From positions 48,400,475 to 48,464,474 of the forward strand of contig JAKTNV010000003.1 in the NCBI GenBank assembly GCA_022747635.1: a DNA stretch of 64,000 bases. The letters run 5' to 3'. Position 1 is the stretch's first letter, and each line of letters opens with the position of its first letter. The notes beneath the pieces were generated by a model. That model had not been told where the DNA came from, did no database searches, and saw only the letters and a list, made by a program, of their open reading frames with translations. The DNA comes from Hetaerina americana. Taxonomy: Eukaryota > Arthropoda > Insecta > Odonata > Calopterygidae. A program made the translations under genes and the position numbers. Of the stretch, positions 35,657-48,074 are shown one piece after another.

Positions 35657-37352
35657 ACTAACTTTTAGTGAACATAGCATACAGAAATTATCTTACGCTT
35701 TATCTATCTCCTGATTCGATGATTTAATATTGCTATCAGTCATCCGAAGTATAAGGCACTGAATATCAACTATACATTAGAACTGGATAAGTATTGAATA
35801 TTTATCTTGACACTATCATTGAACTACTGCAATGCATTAAAGGTGTTATAATTGAAAGTATTTTACGCTGTGTAGTATTCCTCAAATATATAGAACAACA
35901 AACCTATTCTGGCTTTAAATATTCATTCCGTTGAGGCAGTCATTTTCTTCCTCGACTGAATGCTCTCATCTGATGGTCTATTGACAGAAGATTATAAAAT
36001 AATAAACTTTGAATCCATCAATAATAAGTCTAAAAGATTAAAGGCACCATTAATGGAAATTCAGTCAAAACTTTGCGAAAATAATTTTTTTACAGCATAA
36101 ACCAGTAGTGAATATAATGCATGATAATTATTACTACTGCCAAAATAATTACTAATCTGTTATCTAATTGAATTACATAAGATTTATCATTTCACTCATT
36201 TTTTCCAGTTTAATCTTAAAGTTAAAATTTCCACATAAACACCAACCATTCAAGTAATCACTTCGCTTAGTCCGTGCGAGTTAGCATACGGACGCTTCCT
36301 CAAGTGCATACGAATTTGAGGATGAATCAAACTTCCTCGGTACTTGAAAGATATCTATCACCCGAATCGAAGAGTGAGACAAGTGAGATAGACGGATGGG
36401 ATTTTTTAGTGTCGAGAGAATGGGAACTTAGGATTCAGAATCTTCACCAGTTGATGACAAAACCCGAGTCATGAGAAGTTACAACTGTGATAACCATAAT
36501 ACTATTTCACTTAATAACAAATCAATTCCAAGTTCAAGTTACGCCAACAGAAACGAATAACAAAGAGCCCTGGTTTCAGCAAAAACATCAGTTCGTACAT
36601 TTCTATTTTCGCGGCAACATGCGCACGCGCCCACGGCTGTTCACTGCGTGGGAGCGCTGTGGATAGTTGGTTTGGATACTGACCGTAGAGTCCTGCGCTA
36701 ATTCCGAGTTCTGCTACCGGACACTCCCAGCTAAACCCAAGTCGTGCATTTCTTTGTGTACTACAACTTTCTTGGAGGAGAAAAATAAGAAAAATGACTC
36801 TCCAATATTGAATATGCTCGTCTCACCCAATAAGGCTTAGTTCCAGGTGAACTTACCCATTAGACCGACCTTTAGGTCGAAGACTGGAATGTGGTTATTT
36901 ATGATAAAGGGTTAAAATAAGCTTTTGGGGATAGTAATTCATGCATGTAAGCTAGGTCACTTCGGTGGCTAAAAATACTATAGCTGATTTGAAAAATAGA
37001 TGCGAAGGTTATCAGCTCGTTCGAGCAATATTTTAGCGTAAACAAGTTAGATGATAAATGACGTAACAAAACTTTGCTAATTGAAAAAAGATAATATCGA
37101 AAAGAACAAAGCAATAAATATATCATAAGCTAATTTTAAGATAAAAATTATCTTACTATGCACCTCCTTGATAAAGATATATTCAAAAAGTCAGCCATAA
37201 ATTCGGTACATCACACATCACTTCTTCCGTCTCCCCCCCCTTTCACTCTCCTCTTCCTCCACCCGAGTGTCACCGAGCGCACCGGTCAATAAATTCCTTT
37301 GTTTAAGCAAAACCTCGTAGTCTTCAATTGAGAATTCCCACGCTTATATGAC
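35657..37352. other. 18-kb intron, part 5
   Basis: AT-rich, with a GC-richer piece at 36610-36740 (GCGCACGCGCCCACGG) where no exon or RNA gene could be supported. Confidence 0.4.
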
Positions 37353-37424
37353 GACTCCGTGGCGCAACGGTAGCGCGTCTGACTCCAGATCAGAAGGTTG
37401 CGTGTTCAAATCACGTCGGGGTCA
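37353..37424 (+). tRNA. tRNA-Trp (CCA), copy 2
   Basis: Identical over all 72 nt to the copy at 31562-31633, with the anticodon CCA at 37385-37387 and a T6 run at 37428-37433 as Pol III terminator. The flanks differ from copy 1, so identity is limited to the gene body. Upstream CTTATATGAC is TATA-like, as often seen before arthropod tRNA genes. Confidence 0.96.
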
Positions 37425-40400
37425 AAATTTTTTCACCCTGCTACGTTAGCCTCAATAACCTGCTAATATATTCCATATACGCCAACTGTGTTTACATCTT
37501 ACATTCGTCATAATTCTTTTCACGGCTCAGAACATGAATTTGCCCATTTTCATCGGTTCTACGAATTGACCGAGCTAAATTTATCCTTGTGCAAAGGAGA
37601 AATTAAAAAACCGCATTTATTGCGATTAAATCAAATAAACGAGATCCTCTTGAAGGTCGTACAATGGGAGTCAATTATAAACCTGAATAAATTGCCCCTC
37701 GAAGAACGCTAGCCTTAAAAGCATTGAGTGGTAAGATTTGTCATAGTCGTTAAACATTTGTTTAAATGTACTTGTGCCATTGAACAATGCAAGTCAAGGC
37801 AGTTCTCGTTCCTCCAATAGTCTTCCTATTAGATTATAAAGTCCTTCTAAGCATCAATTAATAAACATCAAAGTCTCTAAAAATATATAAGATATCTGTA
37901 ATCTCATCGAATGTCAGTTCATGTTGTCGTTAGGTTACTAATTTAGCTTTAATCCACACAGTTATGGATTTTTTTAACCAAAATAAGGACTTCAAAAGGC
38001 AATTATATATGAAAACTTATATATAAGTATCCGGGTTAGTGTGGAACGAAACATCTGCGGTGCATTCGCATGACGTACGGTAAAAATAAAACGGAAGACA
38101 TTCGCGACACGAAGGAACATCGCGCCCTTCATCTCTCGGGACACTGCGCGAAGGGGAAGTATTTGTGAGAGGAGGGGGTCGAATAGTGAGCACGTGGAGG
38201 GGAAGATGACGGTAATGAGCGTGCGAAGAGAGGGTGGGGGAAGGTGGGAGGGGGGGAGGGAGGAGGGGAGGGCGGCCACGGACTGGAATGGATGGAGTCA
38301 GGCGTGTGGGAGGCCTCCGCCTGCTCTGGTGCGGGACGGGGGAAGAAGTCGGTGGGGTGCGCCAAAATTATCCCTCAGCCTCCCACTCTCTGGGTTCGCG
38401 CGGCCATCCAGTTGGCTTTACCCCTCCTACCCAAAAACGCTCTCACTCTTGCTTACACATCCTCCCCGAAACTATATCGATACTGTTCAAGAGTTGGAGA
38501 TCCTCCTGTGATCGCCGCCACCCATCTCCGATTCCTTATCAACATACCCCGGACGATATCTCGATGAAAGTTCCATATGGCTAACCAATGGTTGAAAACC
38601 CAAGTCAGACGAAACAGTATCAGTGTCAATTGACAGTGATTTCGTTTTATCTCATCGTGCATCTCCCACTGATATTTTTTTCACGTCCCTGAATAATATT
38701 TCACAAACGCAGCCGAAATAAATGGCAGTGATGAAGCAAACCCAATCCCCCGATGGAAATCACAATTCTGCTACAATATTTATTTCCACAACGCCTTGAA
38801 GTATGAAAAAGAGCAAACCATGTTTTTGTGAAGTGCACGTATCGGTTTTTTTCAATTTTATACTTTTCATAAAATCTTTTTTTGTCAGCAGTGGGTCACG
38901 TACATTAATAAAACATATTTCACATACTTTTGAAGAAACTCTCCTAATCTGTTTTTATAAATCCTTTATTGGTCTCATTTATTTTTCAATAACATATTAC
39001 TCCATACCATTTAAACAGAGGAAAACCTTATGAAATAAAAAACTATTTTGTGAGTGTATATGTGGGTAGGAAGTACTATAGATCTACTATAGAAGTACTA
39101 TAGGTCATGAGTCCTCAGACTTTAAGGTCCTACTTCCGATTTTTGAATTATTCAGACATCTTAAGCAAATTCTAACAGACCAACCGGGAAGATAAGAGGA
39201 TATCTGGCCTCATAATATTCATAATAATTCATGATCTCAAATAGTGGGTGAAGACTCAAAGTCTCGTCGAATAAACTTAAATATATGAAATCTGAGTTTT
39301 AGCCATACATTAAAATGTTACATGATAGATCAAAATAAGTCGCGATAAAAATTATCTAATGCACGCTAAAAGGCCTGTTACTGCACCCAGGTCAAAGTAT
39401 TTATGAATTTAACAACTAAACTATAAAAAATATCTCCTTTACCCTTCTCTATTCACTACACTATTCGGTATTCTCTGCAAATGTACATCAACTTCTCTCA
39501 AAAGTAAGATATTTCATTAGGATAACTTCTTCTGAATATAATAATTTTGCAATATTCTCAAAGAAAAAGGATGAATATACCTTCTTAAAACTTTTAGCTT
39601 TAGCAAAAATTCAACTTACAAAATTTGCATTGTCTGATTGATTACTGTTCTCGTTAAAGTTTTTTCATGAAAGACTGTATCTGCATAGTATAATAACATG
39701 AATGTCCACCATAAAGCTCTCAATCCCTTTTATCATCCAGTACTTTAATTTATTATTGCCATATTTTTATTTTTTTAAGAATTCCCAAATGTCTGATGAA
39801 AATTATTAGAAGTAAAGAACAGGGTCATTCCATTATGATAGTCACAAGTATGTTCACAGTGCATACTCTTGAGGTACTTAATGTTTTATTACTTGCATTA
39901 TCTATGCATGATCTTAGTTAAACTAGATATAAATTCACAACCACTAATGAGCTATATTTTTTGTTTATAAAATCAGATTTTTCAGTAATTTTCACGACAA
40001 GTTAACGTTCACATTCACTAAGGATTGGATTAAACAAGATATTATAAATCTAGACCTTAATGCATACAATTAATAACTAGAATTAAAAAATATTTTTAAA
40101 TAAACCAAATCATTTTTAACATTTCTCTCGAGTTTGCACGAAATGAAAATGAATTTTTTCTAAAGCCCTTAGCCTTGATACGTCCGCAAAATAATACTTG
40201 GGCCAAAACTAATTTATTTATAGATTAAATGTCACAAAATCATGAGCAAATGTTTGATATTTCTAATTATTTGCAATATAACGGCTTGTGTTATCATGAA
40301 ACCCAACGCTCGAAAACTGTCACTTTTTACGAAAAAATAATGTTCTTACATTAGACGTTCTTTTCACTTCAGGAACCAAAGGAGTGCACCCCATACTTAC

Positions 40401-42617
40401 TTGACTCCCTTTCTGTTTTTGTACATTCTAATACTGCAACCGTCACATTCAAAACAATGTTCTTTGAATAAAACAGGAAATGTAAAATTAAGATATTTAA
40501 TTCATCTAAAGCGTATATAACAAAGGAAATGAGACTTTTCAAAAAATTTATTTTAAAGCAAATAAAAATTGAAATGACTAATTTTGTATGGATGACATAA
40601 TTTGAATAATTACAAAATCGGATTGGTTAAGTTTTACTTCCCAAGAAATGTAACTTAATGTTCTTTTTACTCACGTTTAATGAAACATAGTATGCGTTTA
40701 TGCAGCTGTGAAAATTACAGACATTACGACGAATATCTTTTTGATAGCATATAATTATTGTGTATCTGTCTTCTTCGCAGCATTTAATGTCGAAATGAGC
40801 AAATGAAAATATATAATTAATACCTATCAAATCGCTATTCTGTTTCCCTCATTGCATCGGAATGCTTTCGAACTTTTTCATATGATTAGGGGTGTTAATA
40901 TATCACTAATTTAAGTGGTAAGTTTAAGTTATCAGCATGTTAATTGATTTCTAATCTTTTCTTACCATGCGGGTCGGATGAATGTTATCTAAGTTTTTCT
41001 AAGAATCCTACAACACATGATTTTTAGTACAGGCAATTTCAGTGCATTTATTTTTTGGGTCGAGGTTATTGTTTGGATATCATATCATAGGTGCCTTTGG
41101 AATTAAAATTTGTGTGCGAATTAAAAGTAATATTTACAGAATCAGCCCACAAATTCATTCATTTTATAATATCCTGATATAAAATAATATGGAGAAAATA
41201 CGTTAAAATCATAAAAATAACAACTATCGTGCTATATCAATTCCATGGGAAAATTGGACTTAATGAATACACGGTTGAAGTACCGTTTAAAAGTATAGAT
41301 CCTGTGTAGTTCTGCAAAAAAATATGCCGAATATTGATAAAATCTATTACAAGGAATATGACTTCACCGCTTGAATTCGTTTTTATCGAGGAATTAAGAG
41401 AAAGTTTTTGGAGGAATCGAAAGAATCTTTTATAATAAGCTACACCAAATCCGAACCACTTCCACTATCACTAGGGATTGACTTCAGATTTCATAATCTT
41501 GGCAGCTCGTATGTTTTGCCTGGATTCACTGTCCTACAATCCTATCCCCATGTTATTTTCGGTTAGGCATAAAATACCAGCAGTTAAATGAATAATCTAT
41601 GGAAAGAAAAACTGTATCATCGCACAAAGCTTTAGAGACATTTTTATTTTCACACGTTAAAATAATAGCGTGGTCTGCCATACTAACCATTAAAGTAGAG
41701 AAATTCTAGAGGATGATCTGTTTAAATTAAAAACCGCTTAAATGGGAGCAATGAAAAATGTCGTGGAAAGGTTTGACAATTTAAGGTAATTTGTTAGCTG
41801 TTCATTCAATTCAATAATCATTCAAAGTACAAATTCCCGCCCCTTTTTTAGATAAAATAATTCATTATTCATGAATATTCTGGAATTATGAGAAGAAAAG
41901 AGAGTTTAAGTCATGAGTAAAATAATATAATTATTACATTTTAATGTGCTCTATTGCCAACCACTGACATTTGAGAGCATAGAACCTGTTTAGTCTGGCT
42001 TGAGTCCTGTGATTTCGAAATATATGTACGATGCCTAAAAGTCTTTATTTTAAGAAACGAAAGTGATCTAAATAATGAACAATGCCACATTAATAATGTA
42101 ATCCTTGGCCTTTCGAAGTGTTCGGTGATAAAATATATATTATATTTTGTGGTCTACTGGTGTAGTTGGGCAGCCATAGCCAGAACTAACATAACCTGTA
42201 TGGTTTAGGAATCGTGTTTTTACAGAATTCAGTTGATTCATCAGGTGCAAAAACGTACCACTAGTTGGAGCACTAGCCTTGATAATGCTTTCCCTGTGAT
42301 TCGACAATCCAAATTGAGATATTATGCACTAAGTAAGTTTAAAACTGAGGTAACCAAAATATTTGTTGCTATTCTCGTGTTGAAGAAAACTTATATTTGA
42401 CTGCTGCAGGCCCATCAGTGACCGGTGTATGATGCGCATGAAGAAAATCAGGAATGCCAAAGAAACACACAACACGAGGGAAGTGCGGAGAAGAAGAAGG
42501 AGTTGACCTAAAAAAAGAACCTTTATAAACCCAGCGGTGGGTTTAGACCCCATTCGCCACCCAATTTCATAAACGCACGTCCCGTAAGACTGATTGGAAG
42601 CCACCGAGCGCCCTCAC
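37425..42617. other. 18-kb intron, part 6
   Basis: Long AT-rich stretch. At 38160-38420 there is a G-rich patch with GGGAGGGGGGGAGGGAGG-type runs and no supported exon. At 39076-39103 a small repeat of AGTACTATAG lies about a BglII-like centre. Elsewhere nothing is recognised. Confidence 0.4.
38160..38420 (+). other. G-rich patch, possible G-quadruplex or regulatory island
   Basis: Several runs of three to seven G lie within 50 bp around 38226-38275 on the plus strand, the template side relative to the host gene. The patch is bordered by CpG-containing DNA. No splice-compatible exon in the required phase was found. Confidence 0.4.
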
Positions 42618-42756
42618 CTTCGTCCTCGTCCGGGCATAGAGGGAAGAGGATGTGGTGCGCAGCCCAGCCCTCCCTCAGCCTGAGGGAAGGCAACCTCAGG
42701 GATCCCATTACTACAACGCAGCCGTCCTCCGTCGCCTCCATCGCGGGAAGGTGCAT
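42618..42756 (-). CDS. Candidate alternative first coding exon (short isoform start)
   Basis: Inside the 18-kb intron a GC-rich stretch carries an ATG at 42756 (MHLPAMEATEDG) and a second in-frame ATG at 42741 with G at +4. The frame runs through LRLREGWAAHHILF and CPDEDE to a good donor, GAAG|GTGAGG (last exon base 42618, phase 1). Spliced to the FN3 exon it would complete an Asp codon and read straight into VPGPIGGEP. The regular donor of the 48-kb exon has the same phase and meets the same acceptor. The upstream 430 bp are CpG- and C-rich, unlike the AT-rich surroundings, as expected for a promoter. A chance phase match is one in three, so this is a candidate only. Confidence 0.45.
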
Positions 42757-43190
42757 TGCTCCCCCTTGGGTGCGCTTATGTCAACGGCGATGAAAACACA
42801 CGGGGACGCATACACACACGCACACACACCCACACGGCTATTCCTCTTCTCCAGTATCACTCACTCGCACGCACTGCTCTCCCTCCTCGCCGCCTCCTTT
42901 GCTCCCTCACTCGCCCGTTCACCCTCCTCCTCTTACACTACCCACACTCACTCCGTCCCCTGCCGTACCCAAACTCTCACTGAGTGCCTCAGGTCCAGGG
43001 TCCCACTCCTTTCCCGTAGCGCGTAAACCCCCACCGGTGGCAGCGGGAGAAGAAAAGACGCGTGCGCGCTCTCTTTTTCTCTCTTCTACCCTATTCCCCC
43101 GACTCCCCTCGCCAACTCTACTCCTTGAGGATTATCGCGCCCACCCCTTCTTCCACATCTAGTCCCCTCACTCATTCCGTCCCGCTCATC
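42757..43190 (-). promoter_or_regulatory. GC/CpG-rich island, possible internal promoter and 5'UTR
   Basis: This block is strongly C/T-rich on the plus strand, G/A-rich on the minus strand, and has many CpG dinucleotides (for example GCGCGTAAAC, ACGCGTGCGCGC). It directly precedes the candidate first exon on the minus strand. The surrounding intron is AT-rich. It contains short (CA)n/(AC)n pieces at about 42807-42835. I see no clear TATA box. A promoter role is inferred from composition and position. Confidence 0.35.
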
Positions 43191-44399
43191 CTCACGATTT
43201 CCCGCTCAAAATTCACCCCTTTCCATTTCATTCCTCACCCGACTACTGTTGCATCTCACGTGAAGAACACAAGTGCAGCGAAATTTCAAAGCTGCTTTTC
43301 CCCAAATCTCCTCCTCCGGATTATTAATAACGGTTACGCAAGACATGGGCACCACGTTAACCCACACCGTCGCAAGGTTCATTTTACTGCGGTAAAAATA
43401 CTTTAACGTGGAAATACGAAATGTTTTCACTCCAGTATGAAACGTCTTCACCAACTAGCGGCCCCAAATACCCGGCTTATCACGACTTGGTTTTCTTTAG
43501 TTAATAAAAGCCCGAAAGAGATTTTCCTAGGTCAAAAATTACATCAAACTTTGCAGAGACCGTAAGGATCGCAAGTCAAGTAATGAGATACCGCACTACG
43601 AACGAATTACACTTACAATAGGTATTTTTCTCATAATTGAGCAAAATAACCGAGAGACATATTCGTGAAATTCATTTGGCCACACCTTTAAGAATTCTTT
43701 TTATTAAGAAAAACACGAGTATATCGGACGTATATTAGCGAATAGTTGATCTGAAGCAAGTAATGCAAAGGAAATTTAGTAAAAATCCCTAGGAGAACTT
43801 CTGTCAATAGAAATGGACGACATTTGTCCATGATAGACAACTCATGAAGTCTAAATCTTGTAACACCGAAATGAGACCTAAAGGAAATATTGGGCATTAG
43901 GAGATATTAGACAGTAGGATATACCCCATTGAAAATGAAAAATAACGCATGCATGATTAGATGGTTTTTAAGGACGCACTGACTTAACTGTCGTCACCAG
44001 AGGCTTGTCCAAACTCTGTTTTCCTAAGAATATAATCTCCTCTATCACACTGCAGTCGAATGCTCCTCAACTGATAATTTAAGCAAAAACAATTACATAC
44101 ATGTCATAAATTAAAGAACAAAGTGAAATAGGTTTCAACTAAACTTGAACGCACAACATTACTGTAAATGTCAATACAAAAGTCAAAAAACAGTTAATAT
44201 CAGGTGTAAACGAGAATATATGTCATATTCAAGAAGTGTAGAAGTTACGGCCATTTAATCGTTGCGTCAAGTGGATACACTTTCTCACTGACCTCCTCGG
44301 AGGGAATAACAATTTATGAGATAATCAAAACAGAAACAGTTCTTTCAGCGGAAGTGACAAGGCTGGAAAAAGAGGTGTAAAGAGACACACACCGGACCC
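43191..44399. other. 18-kb intron, part 7
   Basis: AT-rich after the GC island. Nothing recognised. Confidence 0.4.
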
Positions 44400-44830
44400 T
44401 TAAAACCAGTCGTTTTGGGGGATGGAGTCGAGGCGGCGAAATGGCGTGGGTGTTGCCTCGCCACCGTCGTTCAAGAACCGTGGCGGAAAGGTGGAGAATT
44501 CGGGAGAGTGGCGTAGGATGGTGGGGGGCCGGGAAAGGGGGGGGGGAAGGGAGGGAGGTGGAAAGGCGGCAGAAGGTCGGCGAGGCACGCTGGAGGTGGG
44601 CGAGGGCCGCAGAGGGCGGAGAGAGAGAGGAAGAAGAGTAACACATTCAGGAATAGAAGCAGCCCAGCATCGCGAGAGGTTAAGGAGAGGCGGATGAAGA
44701 GGGGGAGTGGACAGAGAGGAGTTTGTGAGGAAAGCAAGGACCGTGGAAAGAGGAGGAAGACTAAAGCATGAGACGGAGAGAGGACAAAGGAGCTCGAAGA
44801 GAGAAGGAAGAGAAGTCATGGGAGATGAGG
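44400..44830 (+). other. G-rich patch
   Basis: Plus strand with GGGGGGCCGGG and a run of about ten G at 44539-44548, then GAGAG-rich DNA. C/T-rich on the minus strand. It resembles the patches at 5.1 and 38.2 kb. No exon is supported. Confidence 0.4.
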
Positions 44831-45164
44831 CAACTACGCTATGAGAATTGATCTCTTTGAAGTCGTACTAAAAAAAACAATAGCCGTAGGGTATTGTTCA
44901 AATCTCACTCATATCACCGAAATAGAGTGGTCATCAAAGATTTTATTTTCATTTGCATATTATCTGGAAACATTTGCCATCTTTAAGCCGTTGTTTCCTT
45001 CGACAAATGAAAATAAGACAATCTAATTTTTCCGAGGAGGAATTCCCCCACTTCGGATAACCCATTTAAAGAGTTAAGTAATCGCCAAATAAATTTATGA
45101 ATTTATTATATGCGTTCGATCGCGGAATAATTTATATGGAGTAGAGTGGACATGGAATGTGGAG
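44831..45164. other. 18-kb intron, part 8
   Basis: AT-rich. Nothing recognised before the SINE. Confidence 0.4.
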
Positions 45165-45410
45165 ACTCTAGCATATTCAGAGGTATCTCGATCCCTACTT
45201 GAGGTGCTTTGTGGAGGGCACTTTGAGTGAGTACGCCGTCCGTCGGATGGGACGTTAAACTGCGGACCCCTTGGCGCCTTTCGTAAAGAGTAGGCTAATG
45301 CCGACGCCGGGTTTCTCTCCACCCTTCATCCTTTCCTATCCATCCCCTATGGCGCAAATGACCTTAGCTGTCGGTCGCCTCCCCTCAAAACTACTACTAC
45401 TCTAGCATAT
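45165..45410 (+). mobile_element. SINE, family A, copy 3, with target-site duplication
   Basis: The body is GGTATCTCGATCCCTACTTG to GTCGGTCGCCTCCC with a short (CTA)n tail. It is flanked by a perfect 12-bp duplication, ACTCTAGCATAT, at 45165-45176 and 45399-45410. It is 5'-truncated, lacking the tRNA head. The core GTCGGATGGGACGTTAAAC is the best preserved in the window. Confidence 0.93.
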
Positions 45411-46578
45411 CGGGAGGCAATGGGAGAGGAGGCTGGAGAAAAGAAACAACATAAATAAGTGGTAAAAGGCAGAAGAAGAATACAAAAATTGGGAAAAGAG
45501 TCAGATGAAGGAAAAATAAATACAAGCAAGAAAGGAATAAACTGTTTCTCCTTACTGACTGATTCATGTTTTCCACGGGTAAAACAAAAAATAAAGAAAG
45601 GAGAAGGAACAAAATTATAATAGTGAAGAAACCAAGACTTGAAATATCGATTGATAGGCAATAGCAGGAGAACACAAAACGACAGCATAACTACATTCTA
45701 AATCATTGGTAACATTTAACTGAAAATTATCTTGTTACCTTACCTCATGTGTTGCAATGTTTATGTACTCCTTGACATCGCTAAATTGAAGATCTCGTAT
45801 AGAATATTAAATATAAACAAAAAAACTTCTCCGTAGCCATTAAAAATTTAACAGAATTGAATTAGATATTTTATTGTGACCCTTAGATTACAAAGGAATG
45901 TTTTCAATTCCATTGTACTTAATTCAACTTTGATCCCAGACAAAAAATCATCTCATTTTTACGAACCTTCCAATTCTGTTCAAATGTTATTTTGCTTTGG
46001 ACAAAAATAATGAAAAATATAATGAGATATAGCGTTTATAAATTGAAACATGTGTGGAAATCTTTCAAAACTAAATGCTCTTGCTCATTAACGTCTTATA
46101 AAATACTTAGCAACTTTTATCCTACGTACAGTTGACACTCGTCTTACTGTCGTATTTAGAAAATTGACCTATTTTTCAGGAGAATATTAGCTAACAATAA
46201 AAATGCTCTAGATATAGAAGTGTATGTGTGCCAAGTCATCATGTAAAAATATGACTTAACCAGTCAGCTAAGAAACGGCTAGTTAGTAAATATGTAGACT
46301 TTAATAATAGATTTCTGTAAGTAAAGAGAAAAACGAATATATTCACGGGAGTCGGAGAACTGCAAAATCGTGAGGAATTGGGGTTGAGAAGGAATGATGA
46401 GAAACCGAGCATAAGTCTCCCCTGCATTTAGTGCCAAGCATATGACTACCAGTTGCCAAGTTGAGTCAGGGAGCCAACGCGCAGGTGAAAAACTTCAGGC
46501 TTACGATTGAGAAAGTTGATTTCCACTATGTTACATACGGTCTTTTAGTAAGTAAGAGAACATTAAAAAAAACACACA

Positions 46579-46581
<3 letters not shown>
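45411..46581. other. 18-kb intron, part 9
   Basis: AT-rich. Nothing recognised. Confidence 0.4.

Positions 46582-46630
<49 letters not shown>
46582..46630. repeat. (TA)n microsatellite
   Basis: About 48 bp of pure TA. Confidence 0.97.
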
Positions 46631-46633
<3 letters not shown>

Positions 46634-46642
46634 TGCGTATAA

Positions 46643-46732
46643 ATATAAAGGGTGCAGCAGCATAACTTCCTTTTTCGAAAGCGTTTTGAGTTTGAAAAAA
46701 GGAAGTTGCATATGTTGCCGCACCCTGTATAA
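46643..46732. mobile_element. Small foldback element (MITE-like)
   Basis: About 90 bp: an arm reading AGGGTGCAGCAGCATAACTT with CCTTTTTCGAAA is mirrored by AAAAAAGGAAGTTGCATATG and TTGCCGCACCCTGTAT around a 12-bp loop. Flanking TA dinucleotides fit a Tc1/mariner-type TA target. It sits between two (TA)n tracts. Confidence 0.7.
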
Positions 46733-46749
46733 GCCTGTGATTATCCATA

Positions 46750-46796
46750 CACACACACATATATATATACATATATATATATATATACATTACATA

Positions 46797-46830
<34 letters not shown>

Positions 46831-46842
46831 CACACACACATG
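46750..46842. repeat. Compound (CA)n/(TA)n microsatellite
   Basis: CACACA, then TATATACATA-type repeats, then CACACACA. Confidence 0.95.
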
Positions 46843-47039
46843 CATTGAGGTAGTTCCCCATATCGTAAAATGCCGTTCGAGTCGTCCATCATTTACTATC
46901 GATAGAATCAATCAAACAGGAATTCTGAGACGGAAGACATTGTGACTATTAAATGTATTAAATGATATAATAGGTAAGTATGATTTTATATGCATGATTT
47001 GAGATTTTATCTTCAGCAGGAGGATCAGTTTGGTGATTT

Positions 47040-47333
47040 TTTCCCTTCTCCGAGGGCCCGGGTTTAAATTCCTGTGGTGGCAAAATGTTTTGGAGGAATC
47101 CCGACTTTTGATATTTTATAGAGAGCGCTTATTGTAGAGGTTGCCACCCGCCGGATAGGGTTTAAAACTGTGGATCCCTTGACGCCTTTCGTTTAGAGTG
47201 GGATCATGAGACCAACAGCGGGTTTCTCTTGACCCTTCCCTTATTCCCTGAATATCATATCTCAATCTAAATAACCACTTATCCCAAATTGTGCAAATGG
47301 CCTTATCTATCGATCGCGTCCCCTTCTAATACT
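47040..47333 (+). mobile_element. SINE, family A, copy 4 (old)
   Basis: The B-box-like GGGTTTAAATTCC leads into a worn family-A body (GCCGGATAGGGTTTAAAAC, GATCCCTTGACGCCTTTCG, GTGCAAATGGCC). It is the most diverged of the four copies. Confidence 0.8.
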
Positions 47334-48074
47334 GTATCCCGCATTACAGCAATCATTCTTTAAATTTTTTTAATTGTATCTTAACTCGAAATTTTGAAGA
47401 ATGTTAGTGGAAAGAAGAACTCAAAAAAGTCGCGTTGCTGAACTTATATTGAAGGAAGACTCAATCAAACAACAAATTCTGTACGTCTAAAAGTACCGAA
47501 ATTATGACAAAATATCGAACAAAGAAGTAATTAAAACCGTTAATAACAATAATCAAAACACCTTGATCAATGAAATATTGAGAGGTAGATAGTATCAGAC
47601 AGAGAGGTTTTAATAATATTAAGTTTTTCGGAATTCGGCATTTATTTACACTAGTTTTCAGGGACTGTTTCAAATCTATCTATAACGACAACTAATATCG
47701 AACAAATATGAGAGCTGATTTTATTAAACAATCTCTTATGAAAATTAGACGGAGGTGTATCCTTGATTACTGATTTAAACGGTTCCAAAAACCGACCTCA
47801 AGTGAAGTAAAGAGATATCATTGACGGTTTTGTAAAGTTCATCAACAATTCGAAAGGCAGTCGCGCAAGGGCGCACATGTAAGGAGGCAATGAAGAATCA
47901 TGCATTACGCATGGCACACCGGGAACTCTCACGAATTATTTTCTTAAAATAAATCCCGTAGAGCGGCTCGCAATTTTACATATTAGTTTGCACTTTAGGG
48001 TAGGAAATAAAAATTATATGTCTTTATGAAGTAATGGGATTTTGTCATTCAGTACACAGAGATGACATCCTTAC
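47334..48074. other. 18-kb intron, last part
   Basis: AT-rich up to the basic-linker exon. Nothing recognised. Confidence 0.45.

Noticed and set aside
42652..43406. Plus-strand Ser/Pro/His-rich frames over the GC island
   Set aside because: Product of C-rich composition. The minus-strand frame with ATG, donor and matching phase is the better reading.
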